From: Isochrysis galbana
Lineage: Eukaryota > Haptophyta > Isochrysidales > Isochrysidaceae
Assembly: GCA_018136815.1 (NCBI GenBank)
Contig: JADDIW010000022.1
Span: 1-50,113 of the forward strand
Direction: 5' to 3'
Length of the DNA stretch: 50,113 nt
Below are positions 18,782-29,623 of this stretch, in pieces. Position 1 is the stretch's first letter. Every line of letters starts with the position of its first letter. Made by a program: the position numbers and the translations under genes. The notes beneath the pieces are model-generated. The model saw nothing but the letters and a program-made list of their open reading frames with translations. It did no database searches and was not told where the DNA came from.

Positions 18782-20173
18782 TTAGGCTAGTCGCTCTGCT
18801 ATGTTGAGGGCTTCCGCTACCAGAGATAGATTCGTGCTCATGACTAGGGCGCCTTTGTTGTTAGTTAAGAAGACAGGGGCGCTGAGGTCGTGTGGAGATT
18901 TGATTTTCGGCTTCCTTCCCAGGGAGGCCTTGCGCGTGCGTGCGGTTAAGAAGTTGTCCGGAGGTTCCCGACCTCTGACGAGGGCCGTGAACCTGCTTAG
19001 GACTCTTTCGATAACCGGTACGTGGTGGAAGGTGTGATTTTCGAATTCCACTTTGTAGAAGTCGCTTATGATGTATCTCCATGCTACTAGGTAGAGGGCT
19101 TTAAGGCTATCCGGCGTCGGGGAATTCGGGTATGCGAATAGTCTGTCTTTGATTTTTTGAGTCGTCGATCTGTCTTTCGCCGGGGTGTACCCCGCTACGG
19201 CTTCTATGGTTTGAAATATCGGAAGCGTGGACGGGCATCTAGCTAGGTGCGTCGAGTTTTCTCTGTGTTTCCCGCAGAGTCTACATCTTGTGGTGGTCGC
19301 CGCTGCGAACCGGTTTCGCGTACCCAGCCTCCTATGGGTAACGTGCTTGAAGTGCAGGTGTTTGTCTGTGTGTTTGAGTAGGGGGTGGGTATAGAGTTTC
19401 GCCACGTGCTTCCATTCATCGTGCGTTAGGTCTAGCTTGCGGGCCCACGCCTCTCGCGCTGGCTGTGGTTTGTTGCGGGGGCCGTCCCCTTTGAGCTCTC
19501 GCGTTATATCCGACACGGTGATTTGGTCTAGTTGTGTCTTTTCGTTAAGCGTGTACTCGTCCGCAAGAGGGAATTCGAGATGTTTCGGGCCTTTTAGTCC
19601 ATTTTCCCATTTAGCTGGGGCGTAGTAGTGATCCTCCTCGCCCGGTTTTGCTACCACGGTGGTGTCTGTGGTCTCGCCTAGATAGTTGGTGTTTGTATAG
19701 ATCCATATGTTATTCATTCTAGTTATGTACGTGTCGCTCTCGGAGACTTTGGTTTCTCTAGACACTTCTAGCGGCATTGCTGACGCGCTCGGCGATCCCG
19801 TGCTCGACTCGGCGGGGGCCGGGTCAGGGGGCGGGGTCTCTTTTGCTTTTTCTAGGAGGTGCGAGACGTGTTGCACCACCCGCTCCCACGAGTCTAGGAA
19901 TTCCGTTTTGTTTATTCTGCTCCCCTTGTGATCGAATACTTCGGGGAGGTGTTCCAGGTATTGAGCGCAATCCTCTCGCGTGTAAGGTTCCGTGAGGTCC
20001 TCGTTTTTATAGATGTTATGTGCAACGTGCGTCTGAAGGGATTCCCATAGGCTGATCCACGCCCCGCGTTTGAGCGGTGGTGGGTCGTGAGGATTGTGCC
20101 ATATTGGCTGTGACAGTGCTCCTTCCCTTGTGAGTCTCGTGCGGCGTATGTTTAGGGTCCTGAAGTACACCAA
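18782..20173 (-). pseudogene. LINE post-RT ORF fragment with CCHC knuckle
   Basis: A frame of 463 residues similar along its length to 12809-14050. It has CRLCGKHRENSTHLARCPS, GTRNRFAAATT and a C-terminus GRKPKIKSPHDLSAPVF that recurs in all three copies. The N-terminal part (TREGALSQPIWHNPHDPPP) matches the region just before the deletion point of copy 1. Confidence 0.75.
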
Positions 20174-20618
20174 GGCGTCCTTCCAGAATGCTGGCAGTGC
20201 CGGGTTTCCCCTGATACTGCGGGTGAGCGTCTTCGTAGGAATCGAGGATAGGACTGCCCCGCGGCCGAGTCCAGTCCGGCAGAACCACGCGTCGAGCGCA
20301 TGCTTCCAAATAGCTTTTCTTGCGTTGAGGTAGTTTAGTTAGTATCCATTTTGTTTGTAGAGCTCTCACGTGCGTTGTCCAGTGGAGGAGGCCGATCCCC
20401 ATTGTTCGTGATGCGCACTCCGCGTCGTGTACGGGGTATTGTGGGTGCCTCACCCACTTCGTGATTTTGCCTGTGTAAGGGCTCTCCCATAGAATTTTGT
20501 CCGCCGCTTTTTGGATTCTCCCGTGGAACCAAGTAGGGGCTGCCAACGTTTGCATCCAGTAGCGTGGTGTGCCGTATATTATAAAGTTCGCTATGTTGGT
20601 CCTACCGAATATGGTCAT
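20016..20618 (-). pseudogene. LINE fragment: segment just after the reverse transcriptase
   Basis: It reads GRTNIANFIIYGTPRYWMQT, then WFHGRIQKAADKILWE and ECASRTMGIGLLHWTTHVRAL. This is the thumb and connection type of sequence that follows RT in LINE polyproteins. It runs into the 18782-20173 frame after a frameshift near 20150. It ends abruptly at its 5' side, where the endonuclease fragment starts. Confidence 0.65.
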
Positions 20619-21043
20619 GTGTCGCGTAATCGGCAGCCTAGGAGGTTCGCCGTTCTGTACGATCGGCGATGTGAGCCATCTTCGTATGCGTGCAGCTCTT
20701 GGAGAAGGAGTATGTCTACGCCCGCCTTACGCGCTTGAGAGAGCACCGCGGCAAGTTTGCCGCCTTTGGTGCCGTTGACGTTGTACGTCGCGACTCTGAT
20801 CGGTCCCTCACCTGGGTATCCGAGGGTGGAGTCAAAGGCGAGTCTGGGGTGCGGCGGCTGGGCCGCGTCGCGGGCTATTGCGTGCAATTTGGCGAGCAGG
20901 GCCGCCGCGCACTCTGGGTGTAGGAATAGGCACGTCGGGCCGTTGAGGCAAACTCCCGAAATCTTCTTGTGAGGATGAAGGTGGCAGCGAATCGTACATT
21001 TGTTGTCGATCCACCCTTGCTCTTCGCAGCCCCACGGGTGCAC
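20615..21043 (-). pseudogene. LINE N-terminal zinc finger and truncated AP-type endonuclease
   Basis: Cys/His-rich segment (WGCEEQGW, CTIRCHLHPHKKISGVC, CLFLHPEC) followed by IRVATYNVNGTKGGKLAAVL and AGVDILLLQELHAYEDGS, the opening of an exonuclease-endonuclease-phosphatase fold with the conserved N of YNVNG and the metal-binding Glu of LLQELH. Only about the first 45 residues of the nuclease remain, so it is inactive. Confidence 0.75.
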
Positions 21044-21330
21044 GTGGCCGGTGCTCCGGCTGCCGCAGCCGCAGCTGCGAGCATCGCGCCGGCAGCCATC
21101 ACGTTAGAAATGACGCGCGCCGATGTGATGAAATGCGCCGCCTGTCGCGCCTCAGATGGTGGTGCAAAGGCCTGGCGTGTGCCTTCCATACTGCCGCTCG
21201 CAAGCCTGGCAGAGCCATGCTTGGCCAGGCGATGGGCGAGGCCGAAGAAGCGCTGCATGCGCATGCGCTCCTCGGCCCGACAACAACGTCTGTACAAGTA
21301 CAAGCCACTACTTGTACTTGTAAACAAAGG

Positions 21331-21650
21331 AGAGTCCACCTAGATATCTAGATATCTTAGATATCGTAGATATTAGGCAGCTAGAGAGACTATTGGTATC
21401 TATCAAGATAGCCGCAGAGCACTATCTGTATCTATCAAGATAGGTTCGGCGCCCCCCAAACCTATATCTAGATAGTTCAAAACCAAACCTATTCAACTCC
21501 TTAGACGTGGATCGTGATTTCAACGAGATATCGACCCTGCCCCAAATCGAGTGGATGGAGTCAGACAACGTGTGTGTTTCAACATGTGAAGTGTCAAGTT
21601 GAGTCAAGTAACCTCCAGGTGACAACGAAAGGTGTTAGCAGGGATGGGGA
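21331..21650. repeat. AT-rich inverted-repeat segment between LINE copies 2 and 3
   Basis: Contains AGATATCTAGATATCTTAGATATC-like palindromes and TATCTATCAAGATAG repeated twice. No gene was recognised. Confidence 0.5.
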
Positions 21651-21653
21651 TAA

Positions 21654-21669
21654 TTGAACGCTTTTGGTC
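21654..21669. repeat. target-site duplication of LINE copy 3 (left)
   Basis: TTGAACGCTTTTGGTC, repeated exactly at 22986-23001. Confidence 0.9.
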
Positions 21670-22985
21670 AACTAAGTTTATACTTAGACGCGATGGAGCG
21701 CGCCGCCGCGACTCCCCTCTCCTTCGGGCCCCCCGCCGAGGGCGGCCCCCCTGCCCACATGGACCTGTCGCTGGCAAAGCGGCCGCGTCCGCCCTCAGAG
21801 GCCGAACGGGTGCGCGCGACCCCGGTCGCGCCACACGGCCCGTGGCCTCGGCCACACCATGCACAGCAGCCATGCTGCCCCCCCCCATGGGGGACAGCAG
21901 ACTGCAAGACTCAGAGAGACAGCAACAGGCAGGAGAGTCCTGCACTCCACAGGGCATGCCTTATGGCAGAGGCCACTCCCATCCCGACGAGGGTCGCGCC
22001 GCCTCGGCGGCGCGGCCCGCGGCCGGGTGGCCCTTATGGGCACAACATCCTGACAATCTGTCTGACGCAAAAAAGGATCTATGCATCTCTGTCCACACAG
22101 GGAGAGGAAGCCAACACCGCACACCCACACCAGGACCCCCAAGACAACCTGAGCCGCTACACCTCCATGCACGACAGCCCGCGACACGACTGACCCCTAC
22201 CCCCCACGGGCCTATCCCTCAGGACCCAAAATCAGAGAATGAAGATCAACAAGCAACAAGCAGACTCAGACGCCACCTACGAAATGTCTTTCAGCCAGGC
22301 GGGCGACCTAGTGCTACTCGACACGACGGTCTATGCGGCCATTGTCGAACTTTTGCTCGAGCTTGAGGGTGTTGACCCCGAGCCAGACTTCTGGGCCCGC
22401 TCCTCAAGAGGGTCTTAGAATCCACGCTAATAAGGTTCACTACCCTGGTGAGGAGCATTGCCCCGTCAAACGGCCACCACCGAATGCGCACACGCACGGC
22501 GGCCCAGGGCAGAAAACCTAAGCTAAAGAAACCGCTAGAGCTTAGCGCCCCCATCTTTATAGTTATAGAAAACGACAAAGGAAACCTAACACTGAATGAC
22601 AACCTCGGCCTCGTGGCACAGGCAATCGGCATAGCCGGAAAGCTCGCCTGAAGCAGAGGCGCGTCTCCCTCCACGAAGACATCCCAGAAGAGACGGGCGC
22701 CGCGAGCAAAGACGACGCAGCAACAACAAATCGCTTACACCAGCACAGCGAGAAACGGGCCACCTAGAGACCTAGAGGCACAGGAGGAAGGCGTGAACAG
22801 ACCACTAGGGGCCGGTGCCGGTGCACCCCCGCCCTACCCAACCCCCCCCACAACCTGGGCCCCTAAGTAGAGCACGAGGGGAGATGCCGCAAGGCGGGAA
22901 GCGAGGGAGAGGAAGGGAAATGGGCGTGGCTACGATAGACAGCTACATAGCCGCGCGCGAGGTGAGAATTTTAAAAGGTTTTTTT
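21670..22985 (+). mobile_element. short internally deleted LINE copy 3, bounded by 16-bp duplication
   Basis: Plus-strand element. It begins AACTAAGTTTATACTTAGACG, then ATG at 21692 (MERAAATPLSFGPPAEGG). A small ORF at 22239-22418 reads MSFSQAGDLVLLDTTVY and LLLELEGVDPEPDFW. The C-terminal remnant at about 22430-22651 (GRKPKLKKPLELSAPIF, then LTLNDNLGLVAQA) matches the ends of copies 1 and 2. The 3' UTR carries TAGAGCACGAGGGGA and ends GAGAATTTTAAAAGG plus a T run. Almost the whole coding region is gone, yet both termini and the flanking duplication are perfect. Confidence 0.85.
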
Positions 22986-23001
22986 TTGAACGCTTTTGGT
23001 C
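22986..23001. repeat. target-site duplication of LINE copy 3 (right)
   Basis: TTGAACGCTTTTGGTC, identical to 21654-21669. Confidence 0.9.
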
Positions 23002-23043
23002 TAATCAATGCACATTCCACGAATTCCGCCATGAACTTCCCAC

Positions 23044-23780
23044 TCACCAGCCTTCACTCTCAATTTTCTGAGCGCTCCTTATCTTCACGTTCACGTGTGC
23101 ATACGACTCGACACTGGCAGTCAAAGTGAGATTTTGATTATTAGATCGGTCCCCACCTTGGTGGAGCAGAGCAAGAGCTCCTGCTTTTATAGCACAGGTA
23201 TCCACACCGCCCACACACAAATTTAGAAACACAATCGCCGTCTCACGCCACTGTTTGCCCTCGCTGAAGCCCTCTACCGACTTGCCATAAAAAGGCTGGA
23301 GTTTGGTCTCCACACAGGGGGGGAGCTTGCTGAGAACCACCTTTTGGGTGATGGTCATAGCCCGAACGATGCACGATGCCAGTCCTGGTGCCAGCCTGGT
23401 GCACCACCTCTTGTGCTTGCCGAGCTTCGTCTTGGCGAACCGCGCAGCCGAGTAGGGGTGCTCCTTCCAGCACTCCCACTCCTCTCCATCAGCCTCCAGA
23501 GGGACTCCCTTCAGCCACTTCACGACACATTCCACCTCAGTGCCCTCCTTTGCCGCCTCGACCACCGCCTCCTTCACCTCTGGGTCCTTCGTCCAGTCGC
23601 ACATCGCGCACAGAATGTGCGTGGTGGACGCCTTCTCCCCTCGTCCATGCGCCGCGATCATGTACATCAGCTCACGGTGCGGTCCTGGGGAGGACTCTTC
23701 GGACTCGGAGCCTCCCCACTCTTGCTGGGAGTGGGTGTCCTCCGGGGGACCACCCTCTCCCTGCCCACAGAGTGCCGTGC
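23044..23780 (-). CDS. hypothetical protein, basic and cysteine-containing
   Basis: A minus-strand frame reads MYMIAAHGRGEKASTTHIL from 23667, with ILCAMCDWTKDPEVKEAVVE, ECVVKWLKGVPLEADGEEWE, AARFAKTKLGKHKRWCTRLA and KQWRETAIVFLNLCVGGVDT, and stops at 23044. The same frame stays open upstream through an acidic SESEESSPGPHREL stretch to about 23780, where a C run and a possible CCTCAG acceptor lie. The start may therefore be upstream or on another exon. Codon use is even and the protein looks globular. I do not recognise it, and it could be a transposon-borne gene given its neighbours. Confidence 0.45.
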
Positions 23781-24225
23781 GGGGGGGGGCTGAGGGGAGA
23801 GGAGGTGGCTGGCGCGGTCGCCATTCTCGCCGCTCTCGCGGCAGGTATTTTACTCTTTAGATCCACCTTAAAGGGGGCAGGCTAAGCAGGGCCTGCGAGA
23901 TGTGATGGAGGAATGTCGTGGAGAGTGGAGACGCCCTCCCATACCGCTGCAGCCGCCGAGGCGTTCTACAAGCCATGGAGGGGGGGGGGAGGGGGGCGCG
24001 CCGAGGCCTTCTCTCCCAGGGGGAGATTCGAGCGGGGAGCGAGACTCTTCCCCCCCTACCCGCAGCACCAAGAGCGTTCGGCTCAGCGCTCTGCAGGCAC
24101 GCGCACCGCGCCCTGCTACTGACTCACTCACACCTCAAGAAGTGCTGGCCATGAGGCTGAGATCGCAACTACACGTCGACGGAACCAGAAAGGAGCATCA
24201 CTTTGGTGGAAACATTCGGAGAGTA

Positions 24226-26693
24226 TCAACCGCGCGCGGCGGGCCGAAGCAGCTCCTCGAGGACAAAGCGCATGCCAAACCCGAGAGCGCACAGCATCTT
24301 GCCCACGGCCATGCCGTCGATCTGCGCGCCGAGCAAGGCGCAGGCCGTCGTGTTGGTCTGGCGGTCCATCGCGACCATCAACTCGCCCAAGGACACGTAG
24401 AGGGCCACGTTGCAGAGGAACATCACGACCATCGAGAGCTTCTGGCCCAGCCTCTCGCTCGCAGCGGCGTGCCAGGCGTCGGCCACGCCCGGCGAGAGCC
24501 CCGCCGCCTCGAGGTCCGTCGCGATGCCGCGCACAAAGTGGTCAAAGAAGCCGGGCACCCCGTCCGCGAGCAGCTCTGCCTGCCGGTCCGGCTCGCCCAG
24601 TGCGCTGAGGGCGGCGTCGAGGGCCGACACGTACGCCCCGAAGCCTTCGGCGCCCAAGTCGGTCGGCGTGCACAGCACCGTGGCCAACCATGCGACGAAC
24701 CCGTCGGCGTGCGACGCCAGGAGGGCCCGCACGTGCGGGTCCGCCAGGAGCGTGAGTAGCATTCCTTCGCCGGCGACCTCGCCCTGCGCCTGGTGCGCCT
24801 CAAACTGAAGGACCGCCCGCGCCATGGCGGGCGGGAAGGCCTTGAAGAAGGCGCCCATCGCCGCGCGCGCGAGCCGGGCGACGGACGGGTCGGTGGCGGC
24901 CGGAGCGCCGCCGGCGCACTGCCGCTGCGGCGGGAGCATGGCCCAGTCGACCAGCGTGGCGCCGGCCGTCTCTGCGAGCCGCGCCACGGCTTGGGCGGCC
25001 AAGACGGCCTTCTGCGGCGCGGACATGGCCGGCCACTCGGCGTCACTCACGAGATGGCGCAGCGCGTCGGAGGCAAGCGCGAAGAGGTCCACCGTCATGG
25101 CGGCGTAGTCCGCCGTGTCGGGCCCCGTCTTGTTGAGCCACGCGCCGGCGGGGAGCGGGCGGAACGGCCGCTCTGCGTCCCAGGCGTCGTAGAGCAGCAG
25201 GGGCACCGCGTCGTCGTCGAGGCGGAAGGTGGCCAGGAAGTCGGCCCGGACCTGCTCGGCAGCCCGCACCACCTCCGGCGCGTTGTCGTGGAGGGGGACG
25301 ACGACGGCCTGCACAAGCCCGGGCAGCTCGGCCTCGGCGGGCGGCCGCAGGACGACCTGCCGAGGGGGCCGGCGCGCGCGCGAGTGGGCGTCGTGCGGGT
25401 GGGGGCGAGACCGGCGAGGGGGAGGAGGCGCGCACCTCGTTCCACGTGAAGAGGCAGGGCACTTGGAACCCCCTCCACACGCGCGGGTGGACGCCGAACC
25501 TGCGGTCCTGCGCGGCGAGCATGTGGTCGAGGCTGTGCGCGTCGTGATAGCAGGCGGAGGAATTCCGCTCCTCCGTGCATCGGACGGGCAAGCATCCGGG
25601 CAGGCACGCCTCGTCGCCGGCCTGGCAGCTGCGGTTGGCGGAATAGATCGTGGCCCCGTCCGACGGGTACGAGCACAAGAGGAGGCCCTGCGCCGGCGCC
25701 GGCGCGAGGACGAATCCGGGCAGCTGGTAGCGGATGAGCTCGGGGTGCGCGCGGTTCACAATCGTGCTGGACCAGAAGATGCTCTGCGGGCCGTGCGAGT
25801 AGAACAGGCCCCAGGCGTGCTCGCCGCCGGCGTGCGCGTCGAGCAGGCGGATGAGCACGCCCGCCTGCTCAAACGTCTTTGAGGGCCGCCCCTCGCGGAA
25901 GCGCTGGTTGAGCATGGCGGCGAGGGCCGAGGCGTACGGCGGCGGCGTGCCAGCTGCGCGAGGGCGGGCAGGAGAGGGAGGGATCAGCGCGGGGCGGAGG
26001 GGTGCGGCCGGGAGCGGCAAGGGAGCCGGCCGGCGCGCCGCTGGGGGAGGGACTCGCGGGGCGGCGTGCAGAGCGGACGCGCGAGGGCGGGCGCGGGGCG
26101 AGGTGAAGGAGAGGCCAACGGCGAGCGGCCGCGAGGGAGCCGACCGGTCGTGCGGAGGGCACCTCCCGCTCCCGCCGCCCCCTCCCGACCTCTCGCTCCC
26201 CCTCCCCCGCCGCCGCCCTCTCTGTCCCCCCCCCCCCCACCCGCACGCGCGCGCCCTCTCCCTCTGCCCCCCCCCCCCCCTCCTCTCCCTCCCCGCCCCC
26301 CCCCCCCTCCCCCCTTCCCTCCCTCCCTCCCTCCCTCCCTCTCCCCGAGCCCGCGGGCGTGTCGCGCGCACAAGGATCCGAGGGGTCCCCGTCGAGCGCT
26401 GGAGAGCCATGGGAGGGCGAGGGCGGAGGAGGAGGAGGAGAGAGAGAGCCTGTGAGGCCGAGTGCGGAAGAGTTGGAGGAGGAGGAGGAGGAGGAGAAGA
26501 AGGAGGAGACGAAGGAGGAGGAGGAGGAGGAGGAGAGGACGAGCAGGGAGAGGAGGGAGAGGAGGAGGAGTGCGGCCAAGGGCAGGCTCGCCCTCAGCCT
26601 CTCCGGTGAGGCGCAGCCGCAGCGTCGCCTGGGCTTCAGGGGAGGCGGAGGGGAGACGGGATCGTCCTCCTCTTCCTCCTCGACCAGCCGCAT
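24226..26693 (-). CDS. predicted type II membrane protein of unknown function (secretory pathway)
   Basis: Three phase-consistent exons on the minus strand: 26693-26372, 25953-25436 and 25356-24226, about 656 residues. The N-terminus is acidic then basic (MRLVEEEEEDDPVSPPPPLK, RRRCGC). A single hydrophobic segment, LPLAALLLLSLLSLLVL (residues about 37-53), precedes a Ser-rich stalk. The lumenal part has AGVLIRLLDAHAGGEHAWGL, HPELIRYQLPGFVLAP, LLLCSYPSDGATIYSANRSC with clustered cysteines, and DRRFGVHPRVWRGFQVPCLF. The third exon is helical. Secreted proteins with a CSYPSDG-type cysteine cluster are, from memory, common and uncharacterised in haptophytes. The topology resembles Golgi enzymes, but no catalytic motif is seen. 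Intron 1 lies in a purine-rich tract, so the exon 1 junction is the least certain part. Confidence 0.6.
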
Positions 26694-26699
26694 GGGGAG

Positions 26700-27410
26700 G
26701 GAGGGGAGGAGGGGGCAAACTAACTCTCTCCTCTTCTCTTCTCTCTCTTCTCTTCTCTCTCTTCTCTCTTCTCTCTTCTCTCTTCTCTCTTCTCTCTTCT
26801 CCCTCTTCTCTTCTCTCTTCTCTCTTCTCTCTCTTCTCTTCTCTCTCTTCTCTTCTCTCTTCTCTTCTCTCTTCTCTTCTCTCTTCTCTCTCTTCTCTCC
26901 CTTCTCTCTCTCTTCTCTCTTCTCTCTCTTCTCTCTTCTCTCTTCTCTCCCTTCTCTCTCTCTTCTGTCTCTCTTCTCTCTCTCTTCTCTCTCTCTCTCG
27001 CTCTCTACTCTCTCTCCTCTCTGCGGGGGAGATATCTATGTGAGAGAGAGAGAGAGAGGTGGGCCTCCCCCCCCCTCTCTCTTCTCTCTCTTCCCTCTCT
27101 TCTCTCTCTTCCCTCTCTTCCCTCTCTCCCCTCTCTCCTCTCTCTTCCCTCTCTTCCCTCTCTCCTCTTCCCTCTTCTCGTTCGCCCCCCCCCCCCCCCC
27201 CCGCCCCCCACTCCCCTTTCCTCCTCTCCCTCCCCCCCCCCCTCTCCTCTCTCTCTTCTCTCCTCGCTCTCTCCCTTTCTTCTACAGTAACTGTCCCCCC
27301 CCCCTCCTCTCCCTCCCCCCCTCTCCTCTCCTCTCTCTCTTCTCTCCTCGCTCTCTCCCTTTCTCCTAACCGCCCCCCCCCCGCGCCTCCCCCCCCCGCG
27401 CGCCTTCTCC
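26700..27410. repeat. pyrimidine (CT) tract between divergent genes
   Basis: The plus strand is almost exclusively C and T (TCTCTTCTCTC repeats, then CCCTCTCTT), with C runs of 10-20 bases near 27190, 27295 and 27375. A purine strand this long can form triplex structures. It lies upstream of both the minus-strand gene ending at 26693 and the plus-strand acyltransferase. Confidence 0.85.
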
Positions 27411-27420
27411 TTCCTCCTTC

Positions 27421-28745
27421 CAGAGATCCGACGAGATCTCAAAGGCCGCGTGGCGGGCCGCCGGCGGGCCGCGCGGGGGAGGGGGAGGGGGCGGGTTGCC
27501 GCGCGCGGGGGGGGGCGGCGAAGGCGGGCGGGCTCGCGCGCGGGGGGGAAGGAGGTCCGACGAGATCTCGAGCTGGGACGAGTGGCGGGCTGCGTCCGGG
27601 CCGCGCGGGGGGGGGCTCGCGCGCGGGGGGGGGCGGCGAAGGCGGGCGGGCTCGCGCGCGGGGGGGGGAGGAGGTCCGACGAGATCTCGAGCTGGGACGA
27701 GTGGCGGGCTGCGTCCGGGCCGCGCGGGGGGGGGGCTCGCGCGCGGGGGGGGGCGGCGAAGGCGGGCGGGCTCGCGCGCGGGGGGGGAGGAGGTCCGACG
27801 AGATCTCGAGCTGGGACGAGTGGCGGGCTGCGTCCGGGCCGCGCGGGGGGGGGGGCTCGCGCGCGGGGGGGGGCGGCGAAGGCGGGCGGGCTCGCGCGCG
27901 GGGGGGGAAGGAGGTCCGACGAGATCTCGAGCTGGGACGAGTGGCGGGCTGCGTCCGGGCCGCGCGGGGGGGGGGCTCGCGCGCGGGGGGGGGCGGCGAA
28001 GGCGGGCGGGCTCGCGCGCGGGGGGGGGAAGGAGGTCCGACGAGATCTCGAGCTGGGACGAGTGGCGGGCTGCGTCCGGGCCGCGCGGGGGGGGGGGCTC
28101 GCGCGCGGGGGGGGGCGGCGAAGGCGGGCGGGCTCGCGCGCGGGGGGGGGGAAGGAGGTCCGACGAGATCTCGAGCTGGGACGAGTGGCGGGCTGCGTCC
28201 GGGCCGCGCGGGGGGGGGGCTCGCGCGCGGGGGGGGGCGGCGAAGGCGGGCGGGCTCGCGCGCGGGGGGGGAAGGAGGTCCGACGAGATCTCGAGCTGGG
28301 ACGAGTGGCGGGCTGGGCCGCGCGGGGGGGGGCTCGCGCGCGGGGGGGGGCGGCGAAGGCGGGCGGGCTCGCGCGCGGGGGGGGAAGGAGGTCCGACGAG
28401 ATCTCGAGCTGGGACGAGTGGCGGGCTGCGTCCGGGCCGCGCGGGGGGGGGGGCTCGCGCGCGGGGGGGGGCGGCGAAGGCGGGCGGGCTCGCGCGCGGG
28501 GGGGGAAGGAGGTCCGACGAGATCTCGAGCTGGGACGAGTGGCGGGCTGCGTCCGGGCCGCGCGGGGGGGGGGCTCGCGCGCGGGGGGGGGCGGCGAAGG
28601 CGGGCGGGCTCGCGCGCGGGGGGGGAAGGAGGTCCGACGAGATCTCGAGCTGGGACGAGTGGCGGGCTGCGTCCGGGCCGCGCGGGGGGGGGCTCGCGCG
28701 CGGGGGGGGGAGGGGTTGCGGCGCGAAGGCCGGCGAAGAAAACGG
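27421..28745. repeat. GC-rich minisatellite, ten full units of about 118-122 bp
   Basis: Each unit contains GACGAGATCTCGAGCTGGGA, GAGTGGCGGGCTGCGTCCGG and two CTCGCGCGCGGGGGG segments around GGCGGCGAAGGCGGGCGG. Unit length varies only by the size of G runs (about 7-11). Cores start near 27552, 27672, 27792, 27913, 28032, 28156, 28274, 28388, 28508 and 28628. Degenerate end units sit at 27421 (lacking the GAGCTGGGACGAG core) and 28700. The unit at 28274 has lost a short GCGTCC stretch. All three forward frames are open because the unit has no stop codon. Confidence 0.9.
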
Positions 28746-28799
28746 GCGGGTTTGGCGGCGGGGGGCGGGATTGCGAGCGGCTTCCCCCCCGCGCGCGCG

Positions 28800-29300
28800 C
28801 AGGCCCCTCCCTCCCTCTCTCTCTCCCTCTCTCTCTACTCTCTCTTCTCTCTCTCTCCACTCTCTCTTCTCTCTCTCTCTACTCTCTCTTCTCTCTCTCT
28901 CCACTCTCTCTTCTCTCTCTCTCTTCTCTCTCTTCTCTCTCTCTCCACTCTCTCTTCTCTCTCTCTCTACTCTCTCTTCTCTCTCTCTCCACTCTCTCTT
29001 CTCTCTCTCTCTACTCTCTCTTCTCTCTCTCTCCACTCTCTCTTCTCTCTCTCTCTACTCTCTCTTCTCTCTCTCTCCACTCTCTCTTCTCTCTCTCTCT
29101 ACTCTCTCTTCTCTCTCTCTCCACTCTCTCTTCTCTCTCTCTCCACTCTCTCTTCTCTCTCTCTCTACTCTCTCTTCTCTCTCTCTCCACTCTCTCTTCT
29201 CCCTCTCTCTACTCTCTCTCTCTACTCTCTCTCTACTCTCTCTCTCTCCCTCCCTCCCTCCCTCTCCCTCTCTCTTCTCTCTCTCTCTCTCTCTCGGGCT
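28800..29300. repeat. CT-rich tandem repeat, CTCTCTCTACTCTCTCTT-type units
   Basis: An array of near-identical 18-20 base units alternating TACTCTCTCTTCTCTC and CCACTCTCTCTTCTCTC. It merges downstream into mixed C/T sequence up to about 29520, just before the acyltransferase start. Confidence 0.85.
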
Positions 29301-29623
29301 CTCCTCCCCCAACGTCCCCCCCCCCCCCGCCCTCTCCCCCCCCCCCCCCACCCCCTCTCTCTCACCTCTCTCCCCGTGTCTTTTCTCCTCCTCCTCCCTC
29401 CCCTCTCTCCCCTCTCCCCTCTCCCCCTTCTTTCTCACCTCTCCTCCCCCTCTCTCTCACCTCTCTCCCCCCCCTCTCTCCCCTCTCTCCTCCCCCCCCC
29501 CCTCTCTTTCTCTCTCTCCCGCCCGGGGGTTGGGTTGGGCAAGGAGGGGGGCCCACGGGGGGGGAAGGCGCCAGGGGAGAGAGAGACGGGCGAGGGAGAA
29601 GCCAGACTCTCCCTCGGCCGAGG

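Larger units (their letters stand above)
18461..21330 (-). mobile_element. LINE copy 2, internally deleted (endonuclease start joined to post-RT region)
   Basis: Minus-strand element. Its 3' end at 18461 has the same terminus as copy 1 (on the plus strand: A10 then CTTCTTAATATTCTCGCCGC). It holds the post-RT ORF 18782-20173, a further upstream fragment 20016-20618, and the start of an apurinic-type endonuclease at 20615-21043. The rest of the endonuclease and all RT catalytic motifs are missing at a junction near 20615. The 5' boundary is not certain: I place it near 21330, and no target-site duplication was found. Confidence 0.7.

Noticed and set aside
24423-25046. Arg/Pro-rich minus-strand frame overlapping the type II membrane protein gene
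   Set aside because: It is a shadow frame of GC-rich coding sequence, with no motif and no support from intron phases.
27366-29036. Long minus-strand and other-frame open reading frames in the minisatellite
   Set aside because: All frames are open because the unit lacks stop codons. Unit length changes with G runs, so no frame is kept across units.
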